Source of the DNA: Acanthochromis polyacanthus
Taxonomy: Eukaryota; Chordata; Actinopteri; Pomacentridae
Assembly: GCF_021347895.1 (NCBI RefSeq)
Contig: NC_067124.1
Span: forward strand, 17,040,521 to 17,104,520
Length of the DNA stretch: 64,000 bases
Direction of reading: 5' to 3'
Below are positions 45,401 through 57,837 of the stretch, piece by piece (position 1 is the stretch's first letter; every line of letters begins with the position of its first letter). The notes under the pieces are model-generated. The model ran no database searches, had not been told where the DNA came from, and was given only the letters and a program-made list of their open reading frames with translations. The position numbers were made by a program, and so were the translations under genes.

Positions 45401-47840
45401 GCACAGTGGAAATATTTCGCGGATACCATGAATGTGCGTATGCAGACTTCTCACCTCATTCCTGGAAGATATCCCACTTGGACATACTGTGCCAAACTGT
45501 CACACAAGCAAACAAGCTTCTTGCGGGATAGATTTGCATTTTAGGCTTTTTCGCTAATGTTCACAAATGCATTTAGATTGCCAGTAAAAGACTTTGTTCA
45601 AGGAGAAATGTTGGCAAACAAGGAAAAAATGGAATAATTGAGATCCACCTTTTCTACCATAGACCAACCAGACCTGACTGAGAGAAGGAGTCTCAGAAGA
45701 ATCAGAAACACATTCTTCTAACAGTTAAAATCCATCAAATATATTTTTAAAAATATGAAAAGCAAAGAATGAAACTGGTCAAAAAGGCAGCTAATAATTA
45801 AACATCTTGTTTGTAGGTGACCTGCACAGTTGGTTAAAATTACTCAGTTCAACTTATTAGCTTGTTTCACTCTTTTTAAACTCTACTTTTTTACTGCATA
45901 TTTGTCTGCTTTAACTGAATGGAGACTAGATGCTTCTCTGTGCACAGCTGCCCTGGAACACATACGGTGGCTCATGAGGCATTTAGTGAACATTACTAAA
46001 CTGTAGCGTCCAGACATGCATGTATAGTTCCATGTGGACATACAGCTGTGGACGCACTGGATGCACAGTTGTTGCTTTTACACTAAACTCTTGAAGTCCA
46101 CGTAGAGTACAACATCTGATACACGTGAAGGAAGTCGCATCTACTTATTAAATAAATACCAATTCCCAGCATGTGCACCGCTGCTCTTGTAGCATCAGCT
46201 CCATGTGAAGTATTTGCAGATGCTGAAAGTTTATCACTGGCTGAGGGGATTTATGGAATACCAGTAAACTGTGGCAGAAACTGCAGCATCTATGTGTGGA
46301 CTAGAAGCTTCTCTGTGCATTACCAATACCTGTGACATATTTAGGGAAATCTGTAAATTATGACATCAGAATGATGCAGGAGTGACATCGCACCACCATC
46401 AGTAAACTCTGCAGTCTGCTAAAGTGTCCAATATTATGAGTTGCATTTATTGCAAATACTAAAACATGACTAGGAACAAACAGAGCAGCTTCCTTCTCCA
46501 GTGTTTCAGCATCAACCAGCAGCAAACCCATAGAAATTTAAGAAAATTTAACACTAAATGTATAACAGAACCCCAGAAGAACCACCTCTTACTAAATCCC
46601 AGAACGCATGCACAAAATATTCGTCTGCACTTCATTCCTGTTTACAATCTACAAATCGACATAATGTGTTAAGTAATTACCAGTGTGTTTGGGAAGAGAC
46701 AAAAAAGAACCAGTGCGACCAATGTACAAAGTTATTCTGGAGCACTAAGAGACTAAAATAAAATGCTTTATGTGTTCTTTAGTCAAGCAAATGTCCTGTT
46801 TTTAGGTGAAGTAGGAGGATATCCTGGAGCAACGGGTCAATGATGATTCATGTAATCGGGAATATTTTGGACGTAATTATGAAAATCTGTGACAATGCAG
46901 AGAAAACAAGAAGGAGAAAAAGGGAGTTTAGGTACAAGATGTTCAGAGTTGAATTTAGCGACTACTTTTTCCAATGTGACAACATTTTAAATTAGAGTTA
47001 ATAAAATTTAAATCCTCCTCCATATGCAATCCCTTGATGTGAAGTGATGTCTGGAATAATCTCCTCGTGTCTCAGTCTCTCAGAATAGAAATAGATTTGC
47101 TTTGAAAATACCAAAGCAGGGGAGGCCAAGAAGCAGAAATCCAGACAAAGCAAGCAAGCACAGTCGTCTTGTGAAGTTTGACATTCTTCAGCTTCAACCA
47201 ACAAAACTGTTTGAACAGCACTGAATCAAGATTCTGGCAGAACCGTCCAGCACTCGCTGGAGTCACCACTTATTTAGAGAGCCGAGTCGAACCTCACCTC
47301 CTTTTTATTCCTGACTCAGAAACGGAGCAGAAAATCCAGAGCAAAAGGTTTCTGAGGTCAAACTTTCAACAACAAAGGAAGATGTTGGAACATGCTTTTA
47401 AATGTTAGACAAACCATTGTGGTGATGTAGAACCTGTCAGCAGTTTCTGGGTCATATATTTTTCAAACTATGACTTTGAAGAAAGCAAGATTCTGCTATA
47501 GCAACGGACAACAAATAGTGCAAAAAGAAATGGCATTTGTGGCAGTAAGTACAACCAGATGTTAGATATCACAACAGGAACATGTTGAACATGAAGAAAG
47601 AAAAACACTACTTGAAGCTGCTTTCACAATAAAGTTTTCACACAGTTTTCTTCAGCAGGTTTTAGTCGCATCTAGTGTTCTACATTTCTGACACAAACAC
47701 TAAAATATTTTCTCAAAGACGCATTCATCCACACTAAAACCAGACGTGTGTCTACTACTTATTCGGTGAATTGGAAATCTACTCAGGACTGTGTTGTCCC
47801 ATCCATCATCAGCCTGATCTGCTCTAAATTCAACCAAAAC
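42443..47840. other. Intergenic, no gene recognised
   Basis: Open frames here have no family resemblance. The patch at 43840-44200 lacks repeat character and carries TAAT-type motifs (see findings). The rest looks like anonymous AT-rich DNA. Confidence 0.5.
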
Positions 47841-47879
47841 TCAGTGAAGCACAGTGTCAGCAGTAATCAGGAGGTAAAG

Positions 47880-48470
47880 AAGGAGCCATAACCCTAAAAT
47901 GACTCCACAGACAGTGAACTACTTTCACAAAATTGAAAGATAACACTTATTTAAAGAACATGAAAAGAAGCCTGATGAATGTTGTTTGGTCAGATGAAGA
48001 TAAATTAGTTGGGCTCAGATGGAGTAAAGCATGTTTGGAGTGAACCTGACCAGAACTACCACAGTGAATGCATAGTTCTGACACTGAAGCACAGAGATAC
48101 AAACCAGCCAAAAAAGATGCAAAACAAGCATAAAGAGGCGCAGTGTGAAGTACATTTCATCAGCCTGTCTTGTCTATCACAGAGAAAGCACAACCCTGAC
48201 AGTAAAGCATGGAGATGCAAAAGTAGCACAAAAAGACACAAAACAACTACACAGATGCAAAATGACCACAAAAACATGTGAATAGATAGTCCTGATAGTA
48301 AAGCATAGAGGTAAGGTGTAATGACATAGGGCTGCATGAGTTCAAAAAGTGCTGGTGACATTTCTGTGACAGAAATGTTCAAGAAGAAAAATTTAACAAC
48401 TGTCAAAATCTATGACCTGGCCAGGTATATTGCCTGACCTGAATCCAACAGATCAATTTTACTAGCAACA
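47880..48470 (+). pseudogene. Decayed Tc1-like transposase relic
   Basis: NVVWSDEDK (about 47975-48005) resembles the first catalytic block of Tc1 transposases. TWPGILPDLNPTDQ (about 48414-48460) resembles the block around the catalytic Glu, here replaced by Asp. GGGCTGCATGAG (48330) is a Tc1 landmark. The second Asp block is missing, replaced by minisatellite sequence. Frames are broken throughout. Confidence 0.6.
48087..48275 (+). repeat. Degenerate minisatellite (ACAAAAAGAYGCAAAA type)
   Basis: Repeated units built from AAAGATGCAAAACAA, AAAAAGACACAAAACAAC and AGATGCAAAATGACCAC lie inside the Tc1 relic. The flanking phrases AGTTCTGACACTGAAGCA and CCTGACAGTAAAGCATGG are also duplicated. Confidence 0.6.
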
Positions 48471-48475
48471 CAATT

Positions 48476-49320
48476 CAATCAGCAAAAAGCAGCTGACATA
48501 ATTAAATAAATCCAGAAATTTGTTCAACATTGGTATCATTTGTGCTGAGGACGATTAAATCCATAATCTAAAAATAATGGTAGATACATGAAATACTGAA
48601 AAAATAAAAGTATTTTATTGCCCTGTATTTTAGTATGGTTAATCTTGCTTTTGCTTAGAAGTAATGCAAGTACTGTAATGTGATATAATTTTGGATAATT
48701 GACATTTTTCAATTATTCTGCACACTGTGAACTGCAATCTCTGGAGATTTTTACCTCAAAACCACAACAACTTAAAAAAAAAATGTCCTGCAATTGTACA
48801 ATTTCATTTATAGCAGACATATTTATCCAAAACCATGTAAATCTGAGAGTACACAACACAAGCAAGGATCTAGTCAGGACTAAACAACCTGGATTAGTGC
48901 CATGAAACAAAATGTCAACATCTGATGTAGATAAAGTCTGTCACTCAGTTACTCCCAGACACTTTCAATTAACATAGGAGAGAAAGAGTAAACACTGAAT
49001 TCTGCAGAATTTGCAGAAACATTTAAGAAATCTGATGTAACACACTTGTACAATGAGCCAACTACATCACATATCTCAATTATTAGCTTTTCCATGCAGA
49101 CTGAAGTAAATCACTAATAATAATTTATTTGCAGATGAACAGAACACAAAAGCCAGCAGCTATGTGCGTCATTAAATCCTAACAAAAACGCTGCTCTGCA
49201 TTATTATCCTGGATTGTAATCAGAATCTACATATCTAGCAGGTTGCAGATGTTTTTATCTTTCATACAGACCACGAGTCATTTTAAAGGGCAGCAAACAT
49301 GTATCCTGTAGCAACAAAAG
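48476..49320. other. Intergenic, no feature seen
   Basis: AT-rich sequence between the Tc1 relic and the promoter-like patch at 49.3 kb. No coding family is recognised. Confidence 0.5.
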
Positions 49321-49325
49321 CAGCG

Positions 49326-49560
49326 TCCTACCTGGTCCAGGTGAGTCCTTCCTGCTGTTAACCGATGGGCTCGTTATAAAATCCACAAACTCCTGGGAAA
49401 TTCAATAAAGATCCGTCTCGTCCTGTGGTAAATTTTCCAGACGGTCCGACGTGGAAACTGAGGCTCACACACGTGATCAGCGCACCTGCGGGGTGACGTC
49501 ACGCTAGCAGTTAGCATCCGATGTTACCTTGATTCACCTGCACAGGTGCAGTCAGCAGGT
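49326..49560. promoter_or_regulatory. CpG-containing promoter-like patch with CRE and E-box
   Basis: A perfect CRE palindrome TGACGTCA (49494-49501) and an E-box CACGTG (49470-49475) lie in sequence much richer in CpG than its surroundings. Splice-donor matches exist on both strands at its left edge: + CCAG|GTGAGT (exon end 49340) and - CCAG|GTAGGA (exon end 49332). This could be a promoter with a first exon of a gene on either strand, about 2.3 kb upstream of the CCN gene. No partner exon is identified. Confidence 0.35.
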
Positions 49561-51600
49561 TTAATGACGGAGGCTGAGAGCTGTGTTTGTTTCCGACTCT
49601 TATCATGAGTTTATACAGCAAATATTAGCTATATTATCATTCATAGTGCATCTTATTAGGCTTATTTATGTCGCTCTCACTTGATTAATACCTGAAATAG
49701 TTGATATTATTTTTTATTGTTGACAGAACTCAAGAGAATTAGATTTAATCAAATAAGGTCCACAATGTTAAATTTACTCTTGAGACTTTTTGTCGAGCCT
49801 TCTTTCTGTCTGTGGTTTGGCTGCAAGTTCAGTGTCAACGCTGAAAGTTCATCAGTCTGGATGTTTCCAGGGAGCTGCAAAGTAGGTTTCACCTCTGAAA
49901 AAATAAACTGCAAATAAATCCACAGCTAAATCATGCAAAATCTTTGAATCAGTGTCAACATGTCCTGCTTTGTTAGAACTTCTTGATTGTATATGGATGG
50001 GGGATGGTTGGATTGTTAAAATGCATCTTTATGGCAAAAGAGTACGGATACCCTTCCAGGGCTCCGTAAAAGAGAAACTGCTCTGGGGTAAAGAAAAAAA
50101 AAGTTCTGCCAGAACAATAATAGCTCCTGGATGTGAACCAGTCCTCTACAGATGTGACCTTTTTCATCAACAGACCGTCCAGTAGTGCAGAAATAGAACC
50201 ACTGTCTGTCTATTTCTACACGTGCTTCAGCTTTCTGACTGCATATGATAATTCTGACTGTATCCTTTCATGTTGCCTGAAAGTTGGGTCACGTTTCTGC
50301 GATTAATATAGGTAGAAATCAGTTAGGTGCTCTTTGCCATGTGACCTCTGGGGGGCGCCAAAGTGTGACATTAACAAATTCCATGTATCATATATAATAA
50401 AAGGTGAAATATACCACTTCTGTTTTTTGTTTTGTAACTTAAAAACATTAAATTAGTAGCTTTACTTTCGTCTGAACACACTTCATAATAAACACAACAA
50501 CCTAAATGTTACATACTTCAAGAACACTGCATGCTTTTTGTGCCTCAATATATAACAGCTTTTATTATTAGATTTTATTTGTTTTTGCTGCCAGTCTCAT
50601 ACTAAACACAGGAAGCAATTTTAAAATGTTTTAAAAAATCCAGCTACCTAAAACAAATCCAGTCCAATGCAATAATTCTTCAGATATTCTACTCTCTTGA
50701 AAATGTTAACGATAATTTTAGGCTTTTTTAGAGAGGCACCGATTCACCTTTATGAACATTTTGAGGCTGTTATTTGCAGAACAGTTGAGTATTTGTGGCT
50801 TTATCATGTTTAGTCTCCAGTTACTGATATAAAATACAAGCTCCTATGCCATCTTTTCTATTGTCAAATAATATTTTGTGTTGCTTCCAAGTCTGTAAAG
50901 AATGTGCTTTGATTGAGTCACGTCATTTTAAAGCTAGTTTCTTCTGAAGTCGTAGGGAGAACATGATCTGCCATCCAGCAGGAGAGTTTGTTTCTTCGTG
51001 TTTCTTGGATTTCTCTCGTTGTTTTCCTGCAGAGCCTCAAAGAATGAGTCACTACAGCAACACTTCACGTTGGAGCGACTGGAATGAAACTCACAGATCT
51101 TTTCAGTATTTTTTGTCAGCTTCACCCCTGATCTGCTCAAACAGCTCTGCTCGGAGGAAGCTGACCAGATGTGTCGACTGTTCAAAGCTACTGATGGATC
51201 AAAGTTTCCACTGTGAAGCTATTTATGGAAGTGAAGACAATTCTACTGGGAATAAGCTGGTTTTCCACAGCGACCTCCCAGGTAGGGTTAAAGGGAAGAG
51301 GCCACAGGGTCAGAAGTAAAGAAATCAGCAGAACTCATGAGTAATAAGAGGCTATCAGGCTACAGAATGTAGGAAAAGTAAGAAAAAATAAAGTTTGCGT
51401 CAGAAAATGCATCATTACTGACTGATTTTACAATCAACTATAAATAAAAGAATATAACAATATAATGTAGTGGATTAAATCATGAATTGGATTTCATGCA
51501 CATAAAAATAATTATAGTTTTTAGAAATGTTAAACTTTGTTGGCTGAAGCCTCTCTGGTGTTTATAGTTCCTTCTCTGACAGGATCTCACAATAAAATGT
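49561..51600. other. Upstream region of the CCN gene, no feature seen
   Basis: Anonymous sequence. Frames around 50934-51319 overlap on both strands and resemble no family. Confidence 0.5.
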
Positions 51601-51615
51601 GACTCTGCTCTCCAG

Positions 51616-51659
51616 CATTCCTTCCTGTTTGTCGTCATGGTGCCGGTTGGATATAAAAG
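51616..51659 (+). promoter_or_regulatory. CCN gene core promoter: TATA box with upstream TEAD-type motif
   Basis: TATAAAAG at 51652-51659 lies about 160 bp before the start codon, so transcription should begin near 51685. CATTCC (51616-51621), the MCAT/TEAD core, lies about 30 bp upstream of the TATA box. CCN-family genes are established YAP/TEAD targets, so the position is suggestive, but the motif is short. Confidence 0.6.
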
Positions 51660-51818
51660 CTGCTCCTCTGCTGAGGCTGAGACACAACGACAAAGAGACA
51701 CAACCTTCTGCTGCAACACCAGAGAGGAGAGATCAGCCCTGAAGCACAATACTTCAGTCATCTGAACTGGAGAGAACTTTGTAGACTGCAGATATTTTGG
51801 ATTCTGCTTCACAGAAAG

Positions 51819-53285
51819 ATGACCAGTCTGTCAGATAGAAGTGTGTTTGTTGTCTTCGTTACAGCACAGGTAGGAATTATAGCTGATTAACTAGTAGAAT
51901 AATATGAGCATGCAGATTTTTAAGATCTTTTTCAGACAGTAATTTAAGATGAGAATGCACGGTAATGTTGTTTTTATAATTTTTGCAGATAACCTTAGTG
52001 TAAACACAAAATGTTATCTGTCTTCTGCTGATTTGGTAAATGTGTTTTAGCCTCTTTTTAGAATCAGAATCAGAATCAGAATTACTTTATTCATCCCCGA
52101 AGGGAAATTCAGTTGTCAGGGTTCTTATCTGTTTAGTTTTGAATTGAATAGCCTGACTACTGATGGCAAGAAAGATTTCCTAAATCTTTCGGTCTTGCAG
52201 CACAGGGATAGGAGCCGTCCACTGATGTTTACTGTTACTAAGCAAATGTCACAAAATTTGCTGAAAATTGAAACCTCCACCAGCCTGTTTAATATCTACC
52301 AGCTTTTGCTTTATTATTTTATACTGTAATAGTCACTCCCAGCTGTCCTTCATTACTTTAGAGTGATTTCCCAGCAGGTATATCAGGTCATCTCTTGCTC
52401 TTTTCCAGGTGTTGGCCCAGGTCTGGTCCCAGCTGTGTCCTCGGAGGTGTCCCTGTCCTAAGGAGCCCCCTCTGTGCTTGCCTGGGGTTCCTCTGATCCT
52501 GGATGACTGCGCCTGCTGCCTGGTCTGTGCGGCTCAGAAAGGCCAGGTCTGCTCTGACCTGAAGCCCTGTGACACCCGCAGAGGGCTGCAGTGTGACTAC
52601 TCAGCCGACGTCCACAGGAGGACCGGAGTCTGTACCGGTGGGTTAGACCTCAGTCATCTGCAGCTGCTGCCAATCAATGTGTCTGTTTTCTAACCTTTAT
52701 TCCTGGTTTATCTGCTGCAGCTAACCAAGGGAACGTGTGTGTTCTGGACGGTTCTGTCTACCAGAACGGTCAGACCTTCTTCCCCAGCTGTAAGTACCAG
52801 TGCATATGCAGGGACGGACAGATCGGCTGTGTGCCACGCTGCAACGTGGACGTTATGCTGCCTGGACCCGACTGTCCAATGCCCCGCCAGGTCCAGCTGC
52901 CCGGAGAGTGCTGCGAGAAGTGGGTCTGTGAGCCCCAGACAGAGGCCAGCGCCCTGGGGGGCTTCGCCATGGCAGGTCAGTAGATCATAATATGTTGAGG
53001 GTCCTCACCATCATAGCCGACAGGGTCTTTCCATCGGCCTTCTGCAGGTTCACCACACGCTGTTGATCTGGTCCAGGTTGAATGATGAGGGGGGGAAAGG
53101 TTGGTCTGGACAGGGAGCGATGGACCCCCGGCCGTGTTTCCCCAGCAGCTGCCACTCCCGTACCGTCAGACAAACAAAAATGACACTTGAGGAAACAATC
53201 AAAAGCTACATAAAAGCTTTTATAAATACAATAAAATCTTAAACCCTTAATGGAGAATTCTAGCTGTTGTAGTAATATGTGATAG

Positions 53286-53330
<45 letters not shown>

Positions 53331-54572
53331 TATATACAGCCATGGCCATAAGTTTGGACACAAGTACCATGACACTTGTGAATCTTAGAAAATGCCACAA
53401 AATTGTCACTTACAATATAAATACCAGTCGTAGCCATCAACCAAAATGAAATATATTTCATCCACTAGAGGTTATGTACATTAGTCTGACCTGCTCAGAG
53501 TCCAGGCAGCCACAAGAAGAAAACTAGAGGAAAGAACTAGTATCGTTATATCAGTGTGTAATGTAATAGAGTACTCTGTGTACTTCAAAGTAAACAATGA
53601 TCACTAGTATTTTATAGAGTATACTTTTAAAATAATAGTTTTACAAAAGTTTGCTCTCAGACAAGCTCTGTCTTCACATCATTAGGGGGGACCGTTTTAT
53701 GCCTGTTTCCAAACTTAGCAGCTGTTTTAAACTCTGTTTCCTGAATCTCTTATGTTTGTGGGGATGAATTCCACTTTTTAGTGCTTTAGCTGAGAGAGCA
53801 GATGGACCACCATCTATTTGAACTGAGGAAACAGATCACCTCCAGTAGAATTTTTGGTTCTGTCTTTGCAGGATAATGAATCCATTTGAGCTGAGCATTC
53901 TTGGAATTTTATATCTTCTTGTATTTTTCCTGGCTGATGTGCAGACTTGTGACCCTCTGTGTTCCTTCAGCCTATCGCCAGGAGGAGACGGTGAGCTTCG
54001 ATGGCTGGGATCCCAGCCTGAACTGCATTGAGCAGACCACCGAGTGGGGCGCCTGCTCTCGGACCTGCGGCGTGGGGATCTCCACCAGGGTCACCAACAA
54101 GAACCAGCACTGCGAGATGGTGAAGCAGATTCGGCTGTGCATAATCAGACCCTGTGAGCAGCAGCAGCTCACTCAGCTGGCACTGAGGGTATGTGGAAGG
54201 TTTGATCTTATTTAGCCACCAGAATTGCTCAGTTGCATGTGGATTTTTGTGCTAAAACTGGATCTTGTTGTCTTGCAGAGAGGCAGTAAGTGCCAGAGGA
54301 TGTTGCGGAGCGACACGGCGGTCCACCTCTCCTATAAGAACTGCACCAGCGTCCAGGCCTACAAGCCTCGCTACTGTGGCTCCTGCACAGACGGCCGCTG
54401 CTGCACGCCTCACAGAACCAGAACCGCCCTGGTGGACATGCAGTGTCCCGGCGGTAAGACATCCAGGAGGCCAGTGATGGTGATCCTGACCTGTGCCTGC
54501 CACAGCCACTGCCCTCGAGACAACGCCGTGTGGCCGCCGTCAGAGCTGGGATACAGCGGCATGAGAGTCTGA
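51819..54572 (+). CDS. ccn3: CCN-family matricellular protein, CCN3 (NOV)-like, complete
   Basis: CCN proteins are secreted regulators of adhesion and growth-factor signalling. The five exons are 51819-51869, 52409-52637, 52721-52975, 53971-54188 and 54279-54572 (stop TGA), 348 residues against 357 for human NOV. Each later exon is one module, the classical CCN layout: signal peptide (1 to about 25), IGFBP-like (about 27-93, with DDCACCLVC), VWC (about 94-178, [12 protein letters not shown] and GECCEKWVC), TSP1 (about 179-251, [20 protein letters not shown]) and C-terminal cystine knot (252-348, [15 protein letters not shown]). The LGGFAMAAYR linker and CIEQTTEW favour CCN3 over CCN2 (CTGF). 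The presence of the cystine-knot module excludes CCN5. The start sits just before a hydrophobic VFVVFVTA stretch. All junctions keep phase. Confidence 0.9.
52061..52235 (-). repeat. LINE 3' end (CR1/Rex1-type tail) in CCN intron 1
   Basis: On the minus strand AATTTCCCTTCGGGGATGAA is followed by AATAAAGTAATTCTG and three ATTCTG-type repeats, the tail format of fish CR1/Rex1-like elements. Only the 3' end is present. Confidence 0.6.
52976..53970 (+). other. CCN intron 3, about 1 kb, with simple repeat
   Basis: Contains the TA microsatellite at 53287-53336 and, after it, AGCCATGGCCATAAGTTTGG (from about 53338), a phrase known from fish dispersed repeats. No exon is recognised in it. Confidence 0.5.
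53287..53336 (+). repeat. (TA)n microsatellite
   Basis: A TA run of about 50 bases with a single CA interruption. Confidence 0.95.
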
Positions 54573-55600
54573 GAAAGCGCACCGCTGGGTTCAAGGACAG
54601 TTTCCTTTAAACTATGAATTTATTAACCCTAAAATGATGTTAAAACAACATAAACAACATAAATACAGTGCAAAGTAATTCTAGGAGCTGCAGCTTCTAG
54701 AATGGAGCACTAAAAAACAATGTAGTCTATATTTAAACCATAAAAGAAGAATCCTTTTCTGAAGTCACTGAAATTTTAAATATTAATATTTAACCCTGAA
54801 TCCTGTGGACAAATTTGTGCTACCTTCACTAAGTACAATCAAAGCACTTGTGACATTTGTTTCTGTAGTTCATACTGCAGTTAATTCCCAACCAACTTTC
54901 ATTTAAAATTATTCAAGAGGTCAAATACAATATCATGGCTGTACGTAGCAAATCAGACATAATTTAGCTTTTTTTTTTGACAAAGAACATAAAGCCAGAG
55001 CATTTTGTTCTGCATAAACTAAGAAGACGTAGCCTTCTATGGCATAATGTAACCGGTAGATTTAAGAACTGCAGATTAATGACACCTTGATCTAGAAATA
55101 CATGTAGTCTTAATGGTGATGAAGCAGCAGGTGAGCAGAAGTTAAGGAGCTCTGTAACTCGCTCCGCTCTGGAAATTCTCCTACTACTGGATACGTTTTT
55201 GAAATAACTGAACTGTGGACTTTGACATGATTCCAAACAAAGACTCCTTCAATGAAACTGAGGTCACTGTGGTGTCATTTCTGACATCTGCCTGTAATCT
55301 AACCCTCACATACATAAAATTCCCATCAATAAATGTACCTTTTTTTTTAGATTTAGGTTGATATGGCTTTTTTTGTTTAAAGTAGTGCACATAACAGCTG
55401 TTTGTACTGACAAAAGTTCTGTAAATACTTGCTGTATAGACTGAGTGTGTATCAAATACACAGCGTTAATCAGTAATAATGTAAGCTGTATATATTGGTT
55501 TGTTATATAAATGTTGTCGACTTGAATTATGCTTCATTCTGCTGGTTTCTGTATCTGTCTGCAAAACAAAGCATCTGAAATAAATGTGTATTTTTTGAAC
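54573..55600 (+). terminator. ccn3: CCN gene 3' UTR and polyadenylation signal
   Basis: AT-rich sequence after the stop reaches AATAAA at 55579-55584, giving a UTR of about 1 kb. Several ATTTA-like motifs are present. The end is inferred. Confidence 0.45.
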
Positions 55601-57835
55601 CAAAGTTTTAATCTTTTTATTGCACTAATGGAAGCTGCAGATTTTGCTGAATGGATGTACAGAATGAATGGAGGGACAGTAGAGTGCAGGGAGAAAATGA
55701 TGATGACTTTATGAATTCACTGGAGGGAAACTATGCAACTGAGGAGGATGAAATAACATAACAAATAAGTGAAGTCGGGAGAGAAAATGAGGCCGTTTTC
55801 ATGACTAAATGTTAGATAAATTTTGCATTAAACCTCCAGCTTTCTAATGCGGGGCCTGTCAGTGACCTACATCACACTGTTCTGTTAGAGATGTTCTCCT
55901 CATGCATGTGTTAAGTGGGTTTTAGGTCAGTCAGATGTATGTCAAGTGTTACCTTATACTAACAATATGGCTGCTTTACATTTATCAGCAGCGGCTTCAT
56001 CTCTGAAGGACAGTTTTATCCAGTAACAGAATCCAGTCCAGGATTCTCATATTTGAACACATACTGGTTCCTCTCAGATAGGGGTAAATCCTTAGAATGA
56101 ACTGGACACATCAACTGTCCAGATGTGATCACATGGGAGCCAGGCACTACTTAACGGTCTGGACCCTGCTGCCGGGGGGTGGTGACCCCCTGACATCTGA
56201 ACCCCACCTGGGAGGTCAGGATGGAAAACTTTAATATTCCCTCTGGGACTGACAGTGTTTCTTAAAATAGCACCTCAGTGGAAACTTCACATCACAGCTC
56301 GGATCAGTTTGGACTCACACAGATGTCGGAACATCTGGTTTCTGCAGTTCTGAGGAGGTGTTTAGTGGTGTTTTCTGTTCTGGTGTTGCATAATAGTTAA
56401 GCATTAAAACATCATTCAGACTTGACAGTGAAATGCATCTGAACAAGAAAAGGTGCACAAAACTAGAAACAACATCTTCAAACCAGGCTGGTTTATTAAC
56501 ACTGAACTCTAAATACCTCTGCAGCCTGAAGAGCAAGGCCTTATACATGAAAATACAGAAACACTGATGTACCTAAACAGTGAAAACTACGGTACTCGGT
56601 CTGCTGGGACATGAACTAAATGACTCTGTGGTCACCAGAATCCAGATTTAAATTTAAAGCAGCAGCAGCAGGGGCTCCTGGAAATAAGATTTTTACTGAA
56701 AAATGTGAATCCAATTTGAGTTTTCTGTTCTTATGAAGATTTTTAACACTCGTTTTGTAGGATGTTCTGCTGTTTAAAGTTTCAATGGAGGACAGTGTCA
56801 GTTAGATCAGGGACAGAAGAACCGAGTTAGAAAACGTGACATGAAAAGTTGTCCTTGGAACTTTCTCCCACCAGTTCTTTAAATCCATGTTTGCAAATAA
56901 ACAGATTTGCTGATTTAGATCAACTACTTAGGTTGCAAATACTACAACATGACAATAGTAATTGCATAAACTTAAAACTGTGTGTAAACAAAACTTAAGT
57001 TTTGGTGTTATTTGATTTTAAATTGAATTCAAGTTGAGGTAACCTAATGAAATTGGTTATTTTCTTCACCTTGTGGTCAGGATTTAAAATCCCCTGAACT
57101 TTGAATACACATGGACAATCCCACACATCTAAAACTGATAATAAAGGTACTTTAATGACAGAGGAAAGATTGGTCTCTATTACTCATGTGAAGTTTCTTG
57201 GATAAACCTAATTCTATTAGTTGTCTTAACTGGGCTGATGCAAACTGTTCTGAATGCAAACTTTATTTGTTAGCATGCAGGAGCTGCATAAACACGGGAT
57301 AAATATTTGCTATTTTTATCTTTTAATTTAATTTCAGAAATTATGTGGCAATATTATAAAGCATTGGTTTAATACGGATTTTCTCTGTCTAGCATTCATT
57401 ATTGTCTCATTTCACTTACAGATATTTAGTCTTGATGCTTTATCGATAAAACTATTTTGTCAGTATTGGTTGTATTTTTACATGTCTCTTTCCAGTTAGT
57501 TCTCTCTGTTGCTGCTTTGTACTGTCATGACAGATAGAAATACGACAGTTTAAAGTGTATTTTCTGTAAATGACTAAACTTGAAAAAAATGCAGATACAT
57601 TTTTTAATGTTGTAGATTCAATCTGTGGTGGTCTGACAGACCCTGTTAGAAATGGTGCAAAGAAAGAAATGGTCAAAGATGGTGAACTGCTCCCTCTAGT
57701 GTCTATCTGCTCTGAATCCTAAACAATGCTTCACTCAACACTTGAAGCTCTATGATGATGTCAGTTAGGATTTTAACAAAAATCTGCTCACGAACGAACA
57801 ACAGAAACACAGAGTCGTAGTTACAGCTTCAGCAT
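55601..57835. other. Intergenic between CCN and TRIM genes
   Basis: No gene is recognised. A short segment near 56150-56260 (ATTCCCTCTGGGACTGACAG) resembles a retroposon tail. The two genes point toward each other here. Confidence 0.45.
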
Positions 57836-57837
57836 CA

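Noticed and set aside
48056..48406. 116-residue minus-strand Cys/Leu-rich frame
   Set aside because: Arises from the minisatellite read in reverse.
50934..51319. Overlapping opposite-strand frames upstream of the CCN gene
   Set aside because: Neither matches a family; splice and start signals are weak.
52985..53461. 158-residue minus-strand frame
   Set aside because: Crosses the TA microsatellite and intron of the CCN gene. No domain is recognised.
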